NCBI GenBank assembly: GCA_021325675.1 | Contig: JAJTCM010000001.1 | Span: 558,001 to 622,000 of the forward strand | Length of the DNA stretch: 64,000 nt | Reading direction: 5' to 3' | Origin: Crocinitomicaceae bacterium | GTDB lineage: Bacteria; Bacteroidota; Bacteroidia; Flavobacteriales_D; Crocinitomicaceae | The notes under the pieces: generated by a model | What the model saw: the letters and a program-made list of their open reading frames with translations, nothing else | The model's database searches: none | What the model was told of the DNA's origin: nothing | Part shown: in pieces, positions 20,255 through 32,200 of the stretch | How positions within the stretch are numbered: position 1 is the first letter of the stretch | Layout of the letters: each line of letters starts with the position of its first letter | Translations under genes and position numbers: made by a program

Positions 20255-21109
20255 GTGACAATATTGACAGGAATGCTTTTATTTTTCACAAACTCTATGC
20301 TTCTATCCGGGATGTACCTTCCGGGCAGCGGTCAATATGAGACCTTCCGGGAGCCGGAGGAAAGTCTTCCCTGGTATCTTACGATTTCCGCTATAGGGCT
20401 TCCCTTTGTAATTGCCTGTTCTTATTTGCTGTATAAGTACCTGAAAAACCGCCAATGGATGAAGGGCAGCTTTCCGCAGGATCTGCCTGCCACCACAGAA
20501 AACCTGCTGGAAGCATATATGAGCCTGACGGCGGGTTTCATTTTACTGGACCGTTACCGCCAGATGGAAAAGGTGGCTTACCTGAAGTCGTTTTTTATGC
20601 GCCATTTCCATACCGTCCCGGTTGATATCCAGGATTCCATTCAGCGTAATTTTCATTATCCCATTCAAATGGAATCTACAGCAAGCTGGGTGAACAACCA
20701 TTATTCTGATGAACATAAAAAGCAATTGGTCCGTTTTCTCGTCGGATTGTCCCACATAGACAAGGTTCTCAAACAAAAAGAGTATGACGCTTTAAAACAT
20801 GTTGTTTCCGCATTACAGCTTGGGCTTTCCTTCCTGGATGCGACGATCCACCTGTACCGGGAGCAAAAAAACAGCTCCAAAAAGAAAACACCGCTTCAGC
20901 CCCGCATTTCGGAAAGGAAAAAATATGCTTCGATCCTCGGGGTGGATGAACGTGCCGATATCAAGGAAATCAAACAGCGTTTCCGGGAACTGGCGAAAAA
21001 GCACCACCCGGACCGGTTTTCTAAAGGAACGAAGGAGCAGCAGCAAATGGCGCATGACCGGTTTTTGGAAATCCAGCAGGCGTATGAGTATTTGATGGGG
21101 ACAGCGTGA
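20255..21109 (+). CDS. Membrane-anchored protein with C-terminal J domain
   Basis: A 284-residue protein whose last 60 residues (about 225-284) are a J domain: YASILGVDERADIKEIK, then the HPD tripeptide in KKHHPDRF, then the AYEYL helix. J domains stimulate the ATPase of a DnaK partner. The N-terminal part has a clear transmembrane helix at about 43-62 and a cytoplasmic helical middle, so it probably brings DnaK to the inner membrane, as DjlA does. The GTG at 20255 is taken as the start; the ATG at 20272 is an equally good choice and follows a TATTTTCG promoter-like box at 20244. It is divergent from ccsBA with a 56-base gap. Confidence 0.75.
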   Translation: MTILTGMLLFFTNSMLLSGMYLPGSGQYETFREPEESLPWYLTISAIGLPFVIACSYLLYKYLKNRQWMKGSFPQDLPATTENLLEAYMSLTAGFILLDRYRQMEKVAYLKSFFMRHFHTVPVDIQDSIQRNFHYPIQMESTASWVNNHYSDEHKKQLVRFLVGLSHIDKVLKQKEYDALKHVVSALQLGLSFLDATIHLYREQKNSSKKKTPLQPRISERKKYASILGVDERADIKEIKQRFRELAKKHHPDRFSKGTKEQQQMAHDRFLEIQQAYEYLMGTA

Positions 21110-21450
21110 TTTTTTTGTGTTTTTCCGCAGATCTCGAAGATTTTTGAGGATCTTTTTTGCCCGCAGATTTTTTTGGGATCGCAAAGTAAGCTAAGGTTTC
21201 GCAGAGGCGCGAAGTATAAGAGATGAGATAAGTGAAAAGAGTCGGACTGTTTTGCTTTTTAGTAATGAATGGAAATATCCTCCCCCTCGATCCTCCTCCA
21301 AAGAGGGAAGATTGGTTTTCCGTCAAAAAACTTAGCAATCTTAAGCTCTGCGTCCTTTGCACTTAACTCTGCAAACTTTGCGATCCAAAAAACAAAAAAA
21401 TCCCCGGCCAAATAGACCAGGGATTTAATTTTATTCAGATGTCGTTTGAA
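21110..21450. repeat. Gene-free spacer with degenerate repeats
   Basis: A 341-base gap between two convergent genes. From 21125 to about 21215 and again from 21340 to 21385 it contains the TTTGCG word family (GATCGCAAAGTAAGC, TTTCGCAGAGG, CTCTGCGTCCTTTGC, CTGCAAACTTTGCGATCC). Around 21281-21312 a C/T-rich word reads CCTCCCCCTCGATCCTCCTC followed by CAAAGAGGGAAG, resembling a second common Bacteroidota spacer motif. No gene was found. The far end holds the terminator of the TPR gene. Confidence 0.45.
21390..21426 (-). terminator. Terminator of the gyrA-TPR unit
   Basis: Read on the minus strand, AAATCCCTGG (21426-21417) pairs with CCGGGGATTT (21407-21398) with one wobble, followed by a T run. 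It lies 24 bases after the TPR gene stop. Confidence 0.75.
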
Positions 21451-22653
21451 TTACTTGATCGCGTCTGCTCTCTTTTTGTATTCCATCGCTTTGTCTGTGT
21501 TTTTTAAGCTTTTGTGAATCTGGAAGAGGATCGTTAAAACCTCTTTGTCATTCGGATTTTTCGCGATGTAAGCTTCAAGCGGGGTTACTGCCTTTTTGTA
21601 GTACTCATCGCCTTTAGCCAGCATTACGTCGTAGTTCGGGTCACCGAGCTTCAAACGGCTTGCTTCTTCTTTCAGGCTTCCTGCAACACCAACGAGGTGA
21701 GCGCCTAACTGGTACTGTGCATCAGCGTAATTCGGGTCCAGCTCGATTGCCTTGTTCAGGGCAGCTTCCGCTTTGTCGTTTTCTTTCAGGTCGATGTAAA
21801 TCGTACCGATCACGTAATACAGTTGCTTATTTTTCGGGTCTGCGGCAATTGCTTCCTGTAAGCTTTTTTCGGCTTCAGCGTTGTTTCCTTCGTCGAGGGA
21901 AGCATTTACCAGCTCAAGCAGCATACTGCGGTCGGAAGGATATTTTTTTCTTCCAAGGGCAATAATCTCTTTTGCTTCAGCTATTTTCTTGTCCTTGCGC
22001 AGGATTGCGGCAGCCATTGCGTAGATCTCAGGCGCTTTGTAGCCGATTTCAGCACATCTTTTGTAGCGGGCGGCAGCTGCAGAGAAATCACCGGCTTTTT
22101 CAGCACAGATCCCTGCGTTGAAGAGCGAAAGGCTGTCTACCATTCCGATTGCATCAGACAATTCAACCTGGGCATCATAAATTTCCATCGCTTCTTTGTA
22201 CATCGCACCAGTGTAAAGGATAGTAGAAAATTTTTCCAGCTCAAGCTTTTTGTTCAGTACAGCATCTTTGATATCGCCTTTATACTTTTTATCGTTCAGT
22301 GAATAAGCCTTTTTGTATGAAGCGATCGCTACGTCAAAAGCATCTTCCCCGGCAATTTTGATGAAATTGGTATCCTGTGTCGCCATTCCGAGGGAAACGA
22401 AATTGGAGTAGATTTCACCTTTATAGAACAAGGTTTTTGCACTTTCTTTAGTGTCCGGGTGCATGGCAGCCTGATCAACAAACTCTTTCGCCTTTTTCAG
22501 GGAAGTTTTTGCGGCTTCAAAATCACCGGTCATAAAGTACTCGTTAAATTTTTTATACTCCAGGGCAGCGGAAGTTTCCGTTGTTTTCTGTGCAAACAGG
22601 CCAGTTGCGAAAAGAACGGCCATGAGGGACAAAGTCAATAATTTACGTTTCAT
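21451..22653 (-). CDS. Secreted tetratricopeptide repeat protein
   Basis: A 400-residue exported protein with a signal peptide (MKRKLLTLSLMAVLFATGLFA, cut before QKT) followed by TPR units over most of its length. The clearest consensus repeats are at about 255-325 (NAEAEKSLQEAIAADPKNKQ and DKAEAALNKAIELDPNYADAQYQLG). It probably acts as a periplasmic or outer-membrane scaffold; no enzyme motif is present. It follows gyrA by 46 bases on the same strand and ends in a terminator, so the two likely share a transcript. A TPR gene directly behind gyrA is a frequent arrangement in Flavobacteriia. Confidence 0.85.
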   Translation of the reverse strand: MKRKLLTLSLMAVLFATGLFAQKTTETSAALEYKKFNEYFMTGDFEAAKTSLKKAKEFVDQAAMHPDTKESAKTLFYKGEIYSNFVSLGMATQDTNFIKIAGEDAFDVAIASYKKAYSLNDKKYKGDIKDAVLNKKLELEKFSTILYTGAMYKEAMEIYDAQVELSDAIGMVDSLSLFNAGICAEKAGDFSAAAARYKRCAEIGYKAPEIYAMAAAILRKDKKIAEAKEIIALGRKKYPSDRSMLLELVNASLDEGNNAEAEKSLQEAIAADPKNKQLYYVIGTIYIDLKENDKAEAALNKAIELDPNYADAQYQLGAHLVGVAGSLKEEASRLKLGDPNYDVMLAKGDEYYKKAVTPLEAYIAKNPNDKEVLTILFQIHKSLKNTDKAMEYKKRADAIK

Positions 22654-22699
22654 TCTGTTTTTTATTTTACAAGATGCATTTTGTGTTTATTTTCCACAA

Positions 22700-25273
22700 T
22701 TATTCTGCATCATTTGTTGTTTCTTCTTCGTTGTTTTCAATTTCCGTGCCATTTTCCGGTGTCGGGTCTAAAATCGGGTTTCCGTTTTCATCCAAAGCTT
22801 CATCTTCTTCTTCATCACTTCTCGGAACACGTGCAATTGCTGCAATTTCGGCATTTCCTTTGAGGTTGATCAAACGAACACCCTGCGCTGCACGGCCCAT
22901 CACGCGGATCGTATCCATGTGCATACGGATCGTTACGCCGCTTTTGGTGATAATCATCAAATCGTCCTCGTCGGTAACCAGCTTGATTGCCAGCAAAGGT
23001 CCTGTTTTATCTGTGATGTTTATCGTGCGGACACCTTTACCGCCACGGTTTGTTACGCGGTAAACCGGCTCACCGTCCTCCGGATCATTGAGGAAGGAGC
23101 GTTTTCCGTAGCCTTTTTCCGACACAACAAGAATCGTTTCCGAATTGTCGCGGACACAGATCATACCAACTACTTCATCTTTTTCGCTTTGCAGCGTTAC
23201 GGCTTTCACACCGGAAGCGTTACGGCCCATCGGGCGCACTTTGGCTTCGTTGAAACGGATCGCACGGCCGGATTTGGTTGCAATTACCATTTCATTTGTT
23301 CCGTCAGTCAGTTTCGCTTCAAGCAATTCGTCGTTCTCACGGATCGTGATCGCATTGATACCGTTAATACGCGGACGGGAATAAGCTTCGAGGGAAGTTT
23401 TCTTGATGATACCTTCTTTCGTACACATGATGATAAAGTTATTCTGTACATAATCTTTATCTGTCAAATCCTGTACTTTTACGTAAGCTTTCACTTTATC
23501 GTCCTGCTCAATGTTCAGCAGGTTCTGGATCGCACGCCCTTTGGCCAGCTTGTTGCCTTCCGGGATTTCGTAAACACGCATCCAGAAGCAGCGTCCTTTT
23601 TCCGTAAAGATCAGGAGGTAGTTGTGGTTCGTTGCTACGAATAAGTGCTCCAGGAAGTCTTTATCGCGGGTTGTGGAACCTTTCGAGCCCATGCCGCCGC
23701 GGTTCTGCACCTTGAATTCAGTAAGGCTGGTACGTTTGATGTAACCGGCGTGTGAAATTGTGATTACCACTTCTTCATCCGGGATCAAATCTTCCATGCG
23801 CATTTCGCTCGCAGAGTATTCAATCCGTGAACGGCGTGCATCACCGTATTTATCTTTTACGTAGTTTAATTCGTCTTTGATGATCTGCATGCGGCGCTCT
23901 TCGTTCGCCAGGATGTCTTTCAAATCAGTGATGAGGGCCATCAAGTCGGCGAATTCAGCACGCAGCTTGTCCTGCTCAAGCCCAGTCAGCTGGCGCAGAC
24001 GCATTTCAACAATTGCACGGGCCTGTAAATCTGACAGCGAGAAACGTGTAATCAGGTTTTCACGGGCTTCATCCGGGCTTTTGGAAGCACGAATAATTTT
24101 GATCACTTCATCAATGTTATCGGAAGCAATGATCAAACCTTCGAGGATATGTGCGCGCTCTTCAGCCTTGCGTAAGTCGAATTTCGTACGGCGGATCACA
24201 ACCTGGTGGCGGAAATCAATGAAATTAGAGATCAGCTGCTTCAGGTTCAGTAATTGCGGGCGACCGTCCACTAAGCAAATGTTATTTACTGAAAATGAAG
24301 TCTGTAAAGAGGTGAACTTATATAATTTATTTAAGACGACGTTTGAAATCGCGTCTCTTTTAAGCTCATATACGATCCGCATACCGTTCCTGTCGGATTC
24401 GTCGCGGATATCGGAAATACCTTCGAGCTTTTTGTCGTTGATCAGGTCGGCAGTCTTTTTAATCAGCTCCGCCTTGTTTACCTGGTAAGGAATTTCGGTT
24501 ACGATGATTTGCTCGCGTCCGCCGGCTTCTTCGATTTCAGCCTTGGCACGCATAACAACTCTTCCGCGGCCAGTCAGAAGGGCTTCACGGACCCCTTCGT
24601 ATCCGTAAATGATACCACCGGTAGGGAAATCCGGTGCTTTGATGTAGTTGAGCAATTCTTCTACCTCAATATCCTTATTATCTACATAAGCAATACAGCC
24701 TTCAACAACTTCGGTTAAATTGTGCGGCGCCATATTTGTTGCCATACCTACAGCGATCCCGGAAGCACCGTTTACGAGCAGGTTAGGGATTTTAGTCGGT
24801 AAAACAGTTGGTTCCTCCAAGCTATCGTCGAAGTTGGGCGCAAAGTCCACCGTTTCTTTCTCAAGGTCTTCGAGCATGTCTTCAGCCACCTTTTTCAGGC
24901 GTGCCTCGGTATAACGCATTGCCGCAGGGCTGTCGCCGTCAACCGAACCGAAGTTACCCTGTCCGTCAACGAGCGGGTAGCGCAGTGACCACGGCTGGGC
25001 CATACGTACCATTGTATCGTACACAGAGCTGTCTCCGTGCGGGTGATACTTACCCAAAACTTCACCAACGATCCTCGCCGATTTTTTATGCGGCCTGTTG
25101 GAATACACCCCAAGATCCTGCATACCATACAATACGCGTCTGTGAACCGGTTTGAAACCGTCCCTCACATCCGGTAAAGCTCTTGAAACAATCACTGACA
25201 TTGAATAATCAATGTAAGCGGATTTCATTTCGTCTTCAATGTTAATCTGGATTATTCTTTCTCCGTCTGCCAT
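22700..25273 (-). CDS. gyrA: DNA gyrase subunit A
   Basis: The breakage-reunion subunit of gyrase, 857 residues, which introduces negative supercoils together with GyrB. The active-site tyrosine is Tyr121 in AAMRYTE. The quinolone-resistance-determining region reads [10 protein letters not shown], with Ser82 and Asp86 at the positions of E. coli Ser83 and Asp87, so the usual resistance substitutions are absent. The C-terminal beta-pinwheel (about 515-810) carries repeated GR-type blades and an NRGGKG box in place of the classical QRRGGKG. The tail is very acidic ([12 protein letters not shown] and EENNEEETT). The ATG at 25273 fits the conserved start. It diverges from clpC. Confidence 0.98.
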   Translation of the reverse strand: MADGERIIQINIEDEMKSAYIDYSMSVIVSRALPDVRDGFKPVHRRVLYGMQDLGVYSNRPHKKSARIVGEVLGKYHPHGDSSVYDTMVRMAQPWSLRYPLVDGQGNFGSVDGDSPAAMRYTEARLKKVAEDMLEDLEKETVDFAPNFDDSLEEPTVLPTKIPNLLVNGASGIAVGMATNMAPHNLTEVVEGCIAYVDNKDIEVEELLNYIKAPDFPTGGIIYGYEGVREALLTGRGRVVMRAKAEIEEAGGREQIIVTEIPYQVNKAELIKKTADLINDKKLEGISDIRDESDRNGMRIVYELKRDAISNVVLNKLYKFTSLQTSFSVNNICLVDGRPQLLNLKQLISNFIDFRHQVVIRRTKFDLRKAEERAHILEGLIIASDNIDEVIKIIRASKSPDEARENLITRFSLSDLQARAIVEMRLRQLTGLEQDKLRAEFADLMALITDLKDILANEERRMQIIKDELNYVKDKYGDARRSRIEYSASEMRMEDLIPDEEVVITISHAGYIKRTSLTEFKVQNRGGMGSKGSTTRDKDFLEHLFVATNHNYLLIFTEKGRCFWMRVYEIPEGNKLAKGRAIQNLLNIEQDDKVKAYVKVQDLTDKDYVQNNFIIMCTKEGIIKKTSLEAYSRPRINGINAITIRENDELLEAKLTDGTNEMVIATKSGRAIRFNEAKVRPMGRNASGVKAVTLQSEKDEVVGMICVRDNSETILVVSEKGYGKRSFLNDPEDGEPVYRVTNRGGKGVRTINITDKTGPLLAIKLVTDEDDLMIITKSGVTIRMHMDTIRVMGRAAQGVRLINLKGNAEIAAIARVPRSDEEEDEALDENGNPILDPTPENGTEIENNEEETTNDAE

Positions 25274-25324
25274 AATGTCATTCTAACTTTTTTGCATAAT
25301 CTTTGCTTAGTCTAAAGCAAGGTT

Positions 25325-25332
25325 CAAAAATA
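25325..25332 (-). promoter_or_regulatory. TAnnTTTG-type -7 element of gyrA
   Basis: TATTTTTG on the minus strand, 51 bases ahead of the gyrA ATG, in the 215-base divergent spacer with clpC. Confidence 0.4.
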
Positions 25333-25434
25333 ACTAATTTAAGATGATTAGGGACACGGGCCAAAATGCTTTTTATAAACAAAATTCTGTGGAAAATTGC
25401 TGTTTTAGACGAGTTATTAACAATTTTAATCGAT

Positions 25435-25442
25435 TATATTTG
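25435..25442 (+). promoter_or_regulatory. TAnnTTTG-type -7 element of clpC
   Basis: TATATTTG lies 46 bases before the clpC ATG. No -33 TTG at the expected 17-23-base spacing was found, and no CIRCE or CtsR-like operator was seen. Confidence 0.45.
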
Positions 25443-25488
25443 TTCCTATAATAAAAAAGTGGTTATTTAGCCTTAAAGTACGATAAAA

Positions 25489-28011
25489 ATGGAAGCAAAA
25501 TTTTCTCCAAGGGTCAAAGATGTAATTGCATTCAGCAAGGAAGAAGCTGTTAGAATGGGGAATGATTATATCGGCGTAGAGCACCTGCTCCTCGGCTTGA
25601 TCCGCGAAGGATCGGGCAAGGGGATGCGGATATTGACAGAATTCAACCTGGAAATGGACCAGATCAAAAATGAAGTAGAAAAGACAATCACACGCCCGGA
25701 GAAAGCCGCAGAAATACCTGGTGGCAACATTCCGCTGGTGAGACAGGCCGAAAGGGTATTGAAAATGACTTACCTGGAAGCCAAGCTTTTCAAAAGTGCT
25801 GTAATCGGCACAGAACATTTATTACTTTCCATATTAAAAAACGAAGACAGTACGGCATGTGCGATTTTAAATAAATATGGAGTTATTTACGACAACGCAA
25901 AAGAAGAACTAGAAAGTATGTTAGACGAAAACCAAAGCCCGAGGGCAGAATTCCCAAGCTCATCTGATGATGAAGGGGAAAATTTCGGTGCCAGCCAAAA
26001 GAAAAGCGCTGACCCGAAATCAAAAACACCGGTACTGGATAATTTCGGCCGCGACCTCACTAAAATGGCGGAAGCCGGAAAACTGGACCCGATTGTAGGC
26101 CGTGAAAAAGAAATCGAGCGCGTAAGCCAGATCCTTTCCCGCCGGAAGAAAAACAACCCGATCCTGATCGGTGAGCCGGGAGTTGGAAAAAGCGCTATTG
26201 CGGAAGGCCTTGCCCTGCGCATCGTTCAGCGTAAAGTATCCCGGATTTTATTCAATAAGCGCATCATTTCCCTGGATTTGGCTTCACTCGTTGCCGGTAC
26301 AAAATACCGCGGTCAGTTTGAAGAAAGAATGAAAGCTGTGATGCAGGAAATCGAAAAGAACCCGGATGTGATCCTCTTTATTGACGAAATCCACACCATT
26401 ATCGGTGCGGGCGGCGCGAGCGGCTCACTGGATGCCTCCAACATGTTCAAACCGGCTTTGGCACGCGGCGAAATGCAGGCTATCGGTGCAACAACACTGG
26501 ATGAATACCGCCAGTACATCGAAAAAGACGGAGCACTCGAAAGACGTTTCCAGAAAGTATTGGTTGAGCCTACAACTGTAGAAGAAACCGTACAAATCCT
26601 GAACAATATCAAGGAGCGTTACGAAGAGCACCACATGGTGAGCTTTACCCAGGAAGCAATTGATGCATGCGTGAAACTGACGGACCGTTACATTTCCGAC
26701 CGTCACCTGCCGGATAAGGCGATCGACGCGCTGGACGAAGTTGGTTCCCGTGTTCACATTACGAATATCAACGTTCCGCAGGAAATCCTGGATATCGAAC
26801 AGAAAATCGAAGAAATCAATGTTCAGAAAGCCAACGTCATCAAGCAGGCGAAGTATGAAGAAGCTGCCGTATTGCGTGATGATGAACGCAAATTGCAGGA
26901 CCAGCTGGACGTTGCCAAGAAAAAATGGGAAGAAGACAGTAAAGCCAAGCGCATTGAGGTTACCGAAGACCACGTGGCGGAAGTTGTTTCCATGATGTGC
27001 GGCATTCCTGTAACGCGTATTGCACAAAAAGAAAGCGGCAAGCTCGCAAGCATGGGCGCTGAGCTGCAAGGAAAAGTGATCGGCCAGGCAGAAGCCGTTG
27101 AGAAAGTGGTGAAAGCCATCCAGCGTAACCGCGCCGGATTGAAAGACCCGAACAAGCCAATCGGTTCCTTCTTCTTCCTCGGGCCAACCGGGGTAGGTAA
27201 GACGCAATTAGCAAAAGTTCTCGCGAAATACCTCTTTGACACGGAAGATTCCCTCGTTCGTATTGATATGTCTGAATACATGGAGAAATTCTCGATCTCA
27301 AGACTGGTCGGAGCGCCTCCGGGATACGTTGGTTATGAAGAAGGCGGACAGCTGACTGAGAAAGTACGCAGGAAGCCATATTCCATTATCCTGCTTGACG
27401 AAATCGAAAAAGCGCACCCGGATGTATTCAACCTCTTGCTGCAAGTACTCGACGACGGACACATGACAGATGGTTTGGGCCGTAAGGTGGATTTCAAAAA
27501 CACGATCCTCATCATGACTTCCAACATCGGTGCGCGCCAATTGGCAGACTTCGGAACGGGAGTTGGCTTCGGTACGAAATCCCAGTCAGACCAAAAGGAA
27601 GAAAACAGCAAAGTAGTGATCCAGAATGCGCTTCGCAAGGCATTTTCACCGGAATTCCTGAACAGGATCGACGATATCATCATGTTCAAATCCCTGAGCC
27701 GCGAAAGCATCCATCTGATCATCGACCTCGAGCTTAACAAGCTGTACGGACGTATCAACAACCTGGGTTACCACATCGAGATGACGGAGAAAGCGAAAGA
27801 CTTCATCGTAGAAAAAGGCTACGACGAGAAATTCGGTGCCCGTCCTCTGAAACGTGCGATCCAGAAATACATCGAAGATCCGCTGGCGGAAGAAATCATC
27901 AAGGCAAACCTCAACGAAGGTGACAAAATCCTGATGGACATCGAAGACGGCGCAGAAGTACTGAGCGTTAAAATCGAAAAAGCAACGAAAACAAAGGCAA
28001 ATAAGTCTTAG
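25489..28011 (+). CDS. clpC: ATP-dependent Clp protease ATP-binding subunit ClpC
   Basis: A Hsp100 unfoldase of 840 residues that feeds substrates to ClpP. It has the class I order: two Clp-N repeats (about 1-150), an acidic linker, first AAA+ module with Walker [10 protein letters not shown] at about 227, a middle region with a UVR-like motif ([17 protein letters not shown], about 460) that marks ClpC rather than ClpB, second AAA+ with GPTGVGKTQ at about 565, and the C-terminal D2-small domain ([21 protein letters not shown]). No mcsA/mcsB/ctsR neighbours are present, unlike in Firmicutes. A strong terminator follows 19 bases after the stop. Confidence 0.96.
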   Translation: MEAKFSPRVKDVIAFSKEEAVRMGNDYIGVEHLLLGLIREGSGKGMRILTEFNLEMDQIKNEVEKTITRPEKAAEIPGGNIPLVRQAERVLKMTYLEAKLFKSAVIGTEHLLLSILKNEDSTACAILNKYGVIYDNAKEELESMLDENQSPRAEFPSSSDDEGENFGASQKKSADPKSKTPVLDNFGRDLTKMAEAGKLDPIVGREKEIERVSQILSRRKKNNPILIGEPGVGKSAIAEGLALRIVQRKVSRILFNKRIISLDLASLVAGTKYRGQFEERMKAVMQEIEKNPDVILFIDEIHTIIGAGGASGSLDASNMFKPALARGEMQAIGATTLDEYRQYIEKDGALERRFQKVLVEPTTVEETVQILNNIKERYEEHHMVSFTQEAIDACVKLTDRYISDRHLPDKAIDALDEVGSRVHITNINVPQEILDIEQKIEEINVQKANVIKQAKYEEAAVLRDDERKLQDQLDVAKKKWEEDSKAKRIEVTEDHVAEVVSMMCGIPVTRIAQKESGKLASMGAELQGKVIGQAEAVEKVVKAIQRNRAGLKDPNKPIGSFFFLGPTGVGKTQLAKVLAKYLFDTEDSLVRIDMSEYMEKFSISRLVGAPPGYVGYEEGGQLTEKVRRKPYSIILLDEIEKAHPDVFNLLLQVLDDGHMTDGLGRKVDFKNTILIMTSNIGARQLADFGTGVGFGTKSQSDQKEENSKVVIQNALRKAFSPEFLNRIDDIIMFKSLSRESIHLIIDLELNKLYGRINNLGYHIEMTEKAKDFIVEKGYDEKFGARPLKRAIQKYIEDPLAEEIIKANLNEGDKILMDIEDGAEVLSVKIEKATKTKANKS

Positions 28012-28030
28012 TTTCTGAATAAAAATAGGG

Positions 28031-28060
28031 AAAGCCGCAGTTTTCACTGCGGCTTTTTTG
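28031..28060 (+). terminator. Rho-independent terminator of clpC
   Basis: AAAGCCGCAG (28031-28040) pairs perfectly with CTGCGGCTTT (28047-28056) around a short loop and continues into a T run. Confidence 0.9.
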
Positions 28061-28160
28061 TTTGGCATAAACAAAATTATTTTCCTGCAGATCAGTGGTG
28101 GGTCCATTTGTGTGTTATTCCAGTGAAAGTTGCTAAATTTGGGAGAATTAATACCGGTCT

Positions 28161-28934
28161 ATGCCTGAATTATTTGTTTGCTTCATCGCTTTTGCTGCTT
28201 CGGCGCTGACCTTATTTTCCGGTTTTGGACTGGGTACGCTTTTGCTGCCTGCATTTGCGGCATTTTTCCCGGTGGAGATGGTAATTGCGATGACAGCGAT
28301 CGTTCATTTTTTAAACAATGTATTTAAGTTCTTTCTCCTGGGCAAAAAAGCTGATTGGAAAATTGTACTGCGTTTTGGGCTTCCGTCTGTAGCAGCGGCG
28401 TTGCTGGGCGCCTGGCTGCTGAACAAGCTTGCGGTGCTGGGGCCGATCAGTGAATACACGCTTTTCGGAAAAAGTTTTGAGCTCATCCCCATAAAGCTTA
28501 CCGTTGCTGTTCTGCTGACCGCTTTCGCTTTGTTTGACTTGATTCCAGGCCTGTCCCGTTTAGAATTCAACAAAAAATATTTACCCCTCGGAGGATTGCT
28601 CAGCGGCTTTTTCGGAGGTCTTTCGGGGCACCAGGGTGCTTTGCGTTCCGCTTTCCTGATCCGGTCGGGCTTGAGCAAGGAGGCTTTTATCGCTACGGGA
28701 ATCATTATTGCCTGCATGGTGGATATTTCCCGGCTCACAATATACAGCGGACAAATTATGAAGGCGCACCATCAACTGGATTATCTTTTTATCCTGGTGG
28801 CCGTATTGTCAGCTTTTGCAGGTGCTTTTGCCGGGAATTTACTGCTGAAAAAAGTAACCCTCAAAGCCGTAAGGTTTATGGTTGCAACCGGGCTGATCAT
28901 ATTTTCAGTTTTTCTCGCGCTTGGACTGATTTAG
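28161..28934 (+). CDS. TauE/SafE family sulfite/organosulfonate-type membrane transporter
   Basis: A 257-residue polytopic inner-membrane protein with about eight hydrophobic helices and the duplicated TSUP-family layout (FSGFGLGTLLLPAF near the N-terminus; GGLLSGFFGGLSGHQGALRSAFLI in the second half). TSUP proteins export or import sulfite, sulfoacetate and related small anions; the substrate here cannot be told. It stands alone after the clpC terminator, with a 358-base gap behind it. Confidence 0.85.
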   Translation: MPELFVCFIAFAASALTLFSGFGLGTLLLPAFAAFFPVEMVIAMTAIVHFLNNVFKFFLLGKKADWKIVLRFGLPSVAAALLGAWLLNKLAVLGPISEYTLFGKSFELIPIKLTVAVLLTAFALFDLIPGLSRLEFNKKYLPLGGLLSGFFGGLSGHQGALRSAFLIRSGLSKEAFIATGIIIACMVDISRLTIYSGQIMKAHHQLDYLFILVAVLSAFAGAFAGNLLLKKVTLKAVRFMVATGLIIFSVFLALGLI

Positions 28935-29292
28935 GGCTCAGAAGTGTTTCGTAGATTCTTTTTCAATGTGCTTTGCTAGTTGACACACTAATAAAAGAGA
29001 ATAAACACCTGATTTTTTGATCTTTTGTTACTCATATAAACCGAATCCTTACAGATTTGCACACAAGTTAAGGCCCTTAAAAGGGGTATGTCAAACCGGT
29101 AGTTTATTGAATTAAACAGCTATGAATGAGTCTCTTGTTCGAGATTTATTGGCCAGAATAGATTTTAATTTGCGCCCGTTTTTTGTAATATCACATATTC
29201 AAATAATTAAAATCCCGTTTATCCGTATATTAAGCTTAATTTAGTAAAATAACCGGTAAAAAGGAATGTTCCTCTTACTCTAATCAGGCAAC
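28935..29292. other. Gene-free spacer upstream of the CheB-CheR hybrid kinase
   Basis: A 358-base AT-rich stretch. A 40-codon frame (29122-29244, starting MNESLVRDLL) exists but has no supporting features and is not called. No clear terminator for the transporter and no strong TAnnTTTG box were seen. Regulatory sequences for the large kinase gene would have to lie here. Confidence 0.3.
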
Positions 29293-32200
29293 TTGAAAAA
29301 AAAAGCCTTAACACCAGGTAGTAAGCCGGAAAAGCGCGAGCCACAAGGGGCTGATTCTTTTACGGTAGTTGCCATCGGGGCATCAGCCGGCGGACTCGAA
29401 GCAGTCACGCTCTTGCTGCAGCATCTCGCACCTGATACAGGGATGGCATTTATTTACGTGCAGCACCTGAGCCCTAATCACAAAAGCCTGCTTACATCCA
29501 TTTTATCGAAGCTCACCAAAATGAAGGTGCAGGAAATCGATGACATGGAGAAGATGAAGCCCGACAATGTTTACATCATCCCATACAACAAAAATATTGA
29601 GGTTACTGACGGGCACATCAAATTAATTCCCCGGCCCGAAAACGTAAGCTCCAACCTTTCAATTGATGTTCTTTTTTCTTCGCTGGCAAACGCCCGGAAA
29701 GAAAATGTGATCGGCATCGTGCTGTCGGGAAGCGCCAATGACGGCACGCGCGGATTAAAAGAGATCAAACAGGCAGGGGGCATTACCTTCGCCCAGGATG
29801 ATTCCGCCAAATATACGAGCATGCCCCATTCTGCCATTGCCGAAGGCGTGGTTGACTACATTTTATCTCCTGGTGAGATCGCATCTGAATTAAACCGGAT
29901 AAGCGCCTTTCCGTTGATCAAAAGGGCACACGTCATCAAACGGAGCGAAGATGAACTGGAAGATGTTGACCAGGATTTACGGGCCATTATCGACATTCTC
30001 CATAAGAAAAGGAATGTTGACTTCAGCCATTATAAAATGAACACCATCAAAAGGCGGATCTTGCGCAGGATGTCTATTCATAAAATAAAGCTGATCAGCA
30101 AGTACGCCAGCCTGCTCCGCGAAGAAAATGACGCCCTGGATTTATTGCACCAGGACCTGCTGATCAATGTAACCGAGTTTTTCAGGGATACGGACGCATT
30201 TGATTATTTGAAAAAGTCCTTGCTGCCACGCTTACTGATGAGCAAATCAAGCGGCGAAACGCTCCGGATCTGGGTTGTAGCCTGCGCTACGGGGGAAGAA
30301 GTTTATTCCATTGCCATGCTGCTAATGGAATTACAAGATGAAGAAAATCACGTTCCTTTCCAGATTTTTGCATCGGATGTCAGCCTGCAGGCCATCAGTA
30401 AAGCCCGCAAGGGAGAATATTCCCCTCACCAGATCGGGAACGTTTCACAGGAAAGACTGCAGCGGTTTTTTACCAGGCAAAAAGATAAATTTCAGGTATC
30501 CAAGGATATACGTGACGCCTGCGTATTCGCCCAGCATAACATTTTGTCTGATCCACCTTTTTCAAAGATGGATTTGATCAGCTGCAGGAACCTGATGATA
30601 TACCTGGAGGGATCGGCACAGAAAAGGGCTATTTCCACCTTCCATTACTCCTTAAATGACGGTGCATTCCTCATGCTTGGCAAATCGGAAACGATCGGTA
30701 GGTCGGATGAGCTATTTACCGCCCTGGATAAAAAAGTCAAAATCTATTCCCGTAAAAGAGATTCGGGCGGATACAAAATACCTGATATTACCTCCCGGAT
30801 TTTCAATAAAAACATGACCGAAAAAAACAGCTTCCTGCTTACCGAGCCCAAAAAAACGATCAGTTCAGCAAGCAGTAACCTGGGAATGGTATTGGATGCA
30901 GCTTTACTGGCCAATTATATGCCGCCGAGCGTTATCATCAATTATAATATGGAAATTCTCCAGTTCAGGGGTGATACGGAAATGTACCTGAAGCATACTT
31001 CCGGCAAGGCCAGCTTCAATATCTTAAGAATGGCCCGGATGGAAATTGCCTTTGAGCTGCGCAATGCTATCCACAATGCCATCAAAACGAACACGACCAC
31101 CAAGAAAACGGGGATTGAAATGGATTCCGAAGAGAAAGGGACTGCCATCCGGATTATTAACCTGGAAGTGACCCCTTTGAACGTGGACGGCGAAGAACCT
31201 TTATTGCTCGTCGTATTCAGCGGGCAGCAGATTGATCTTGTGCAGCAGCTCAGCAAGGGCGGGGAAAACATGTCCGAGGCAACCAGCCGCCGGATCAAAA
31301 ACTTAGAGCAGGAATTATTTATTACGCGTTCCGATATGAGCTCCATCACACGGGACCAGGAAAGTGTAAATGAAGAGCTGCAAAGCAATAACGAAGAAAT
31401 TGTTTCCAGCAACGAAGAGCTTCAAAGCCTGAACGAAGAGCTAGAAACTTCTAAAGAAGAGATTGAATCTACTAACGAGGAGCTTATTGTCAGCAACCGG
31501 GAATTACTTGCCCGTAACCAGGAAGTAGAAGAAATCTATGCTTACCACGAAGCGATTTTGTCAACGATCCAGGAACCGATGCTCATTCTTGACAAAGATG
31601 TGCGGATCCAGTCGGCCAACGGATCATTTTACAAGACTTTCCGGGTCAATGAAGAAGAGAGCATTGGTGTTTCCTTGTATAAATTAGGCAACAACCAATG
31701 GGACATTCCGCCCCTGCGAGAGCTGCTTGAGAATATTGTACCGAAAAACATCCGTATCCAAAATTTTGAAGTAGAGCACACTTTTCCGGTGATCGGCAAA
31801 AAAAACATGCTCCTCAATGCACATCGCTTCATTAAGCAAAGTAATGAAGAAGAGCTGATTGTACTGACGATCCTGGATATCACAGAAGTACGGAACCTGG
31901 CTGTTGAGCTCCAGATGAAAGAGCAAAAAGCCATCGAAAAACAGCTGCAGCAGGAGAAAAACGCCGTGAAGCTGAGTGAAGCAAGCAACAAGCGCTACAA
32001 CATGATGCTTATGCAGTCACCTTTTGCTTTTGCGGTACTGAAAGGGGAAGAAATGATCATTACACTCGCCAATGACAGCGTAAAAGAGCTATGGGGCAAA
32101 GGAAACGACATCGAAGGGAAATCCCTCTACGAAGTTTTACCGGAAATTGTGGAAAGCAAAGTGCCGGAGTTGCTTAACGGCGTTTTCAGGAGTGGCAAAG

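Noticed and set aside
26425-27207. A 260-codon minus-strand open frame within clpC
   Set aside because: It is antisense to the conserved ClpC coding sequence, with low-complexity, phenylalanine-rich text and no start context.
29122-29244. A 40-codon frame in the spacer before the hybrid kinase
   Set aside because: It has no conserved motif and no promoter or ribosome-binding context. A frame this short is expected by chance in AT-rich DNA.
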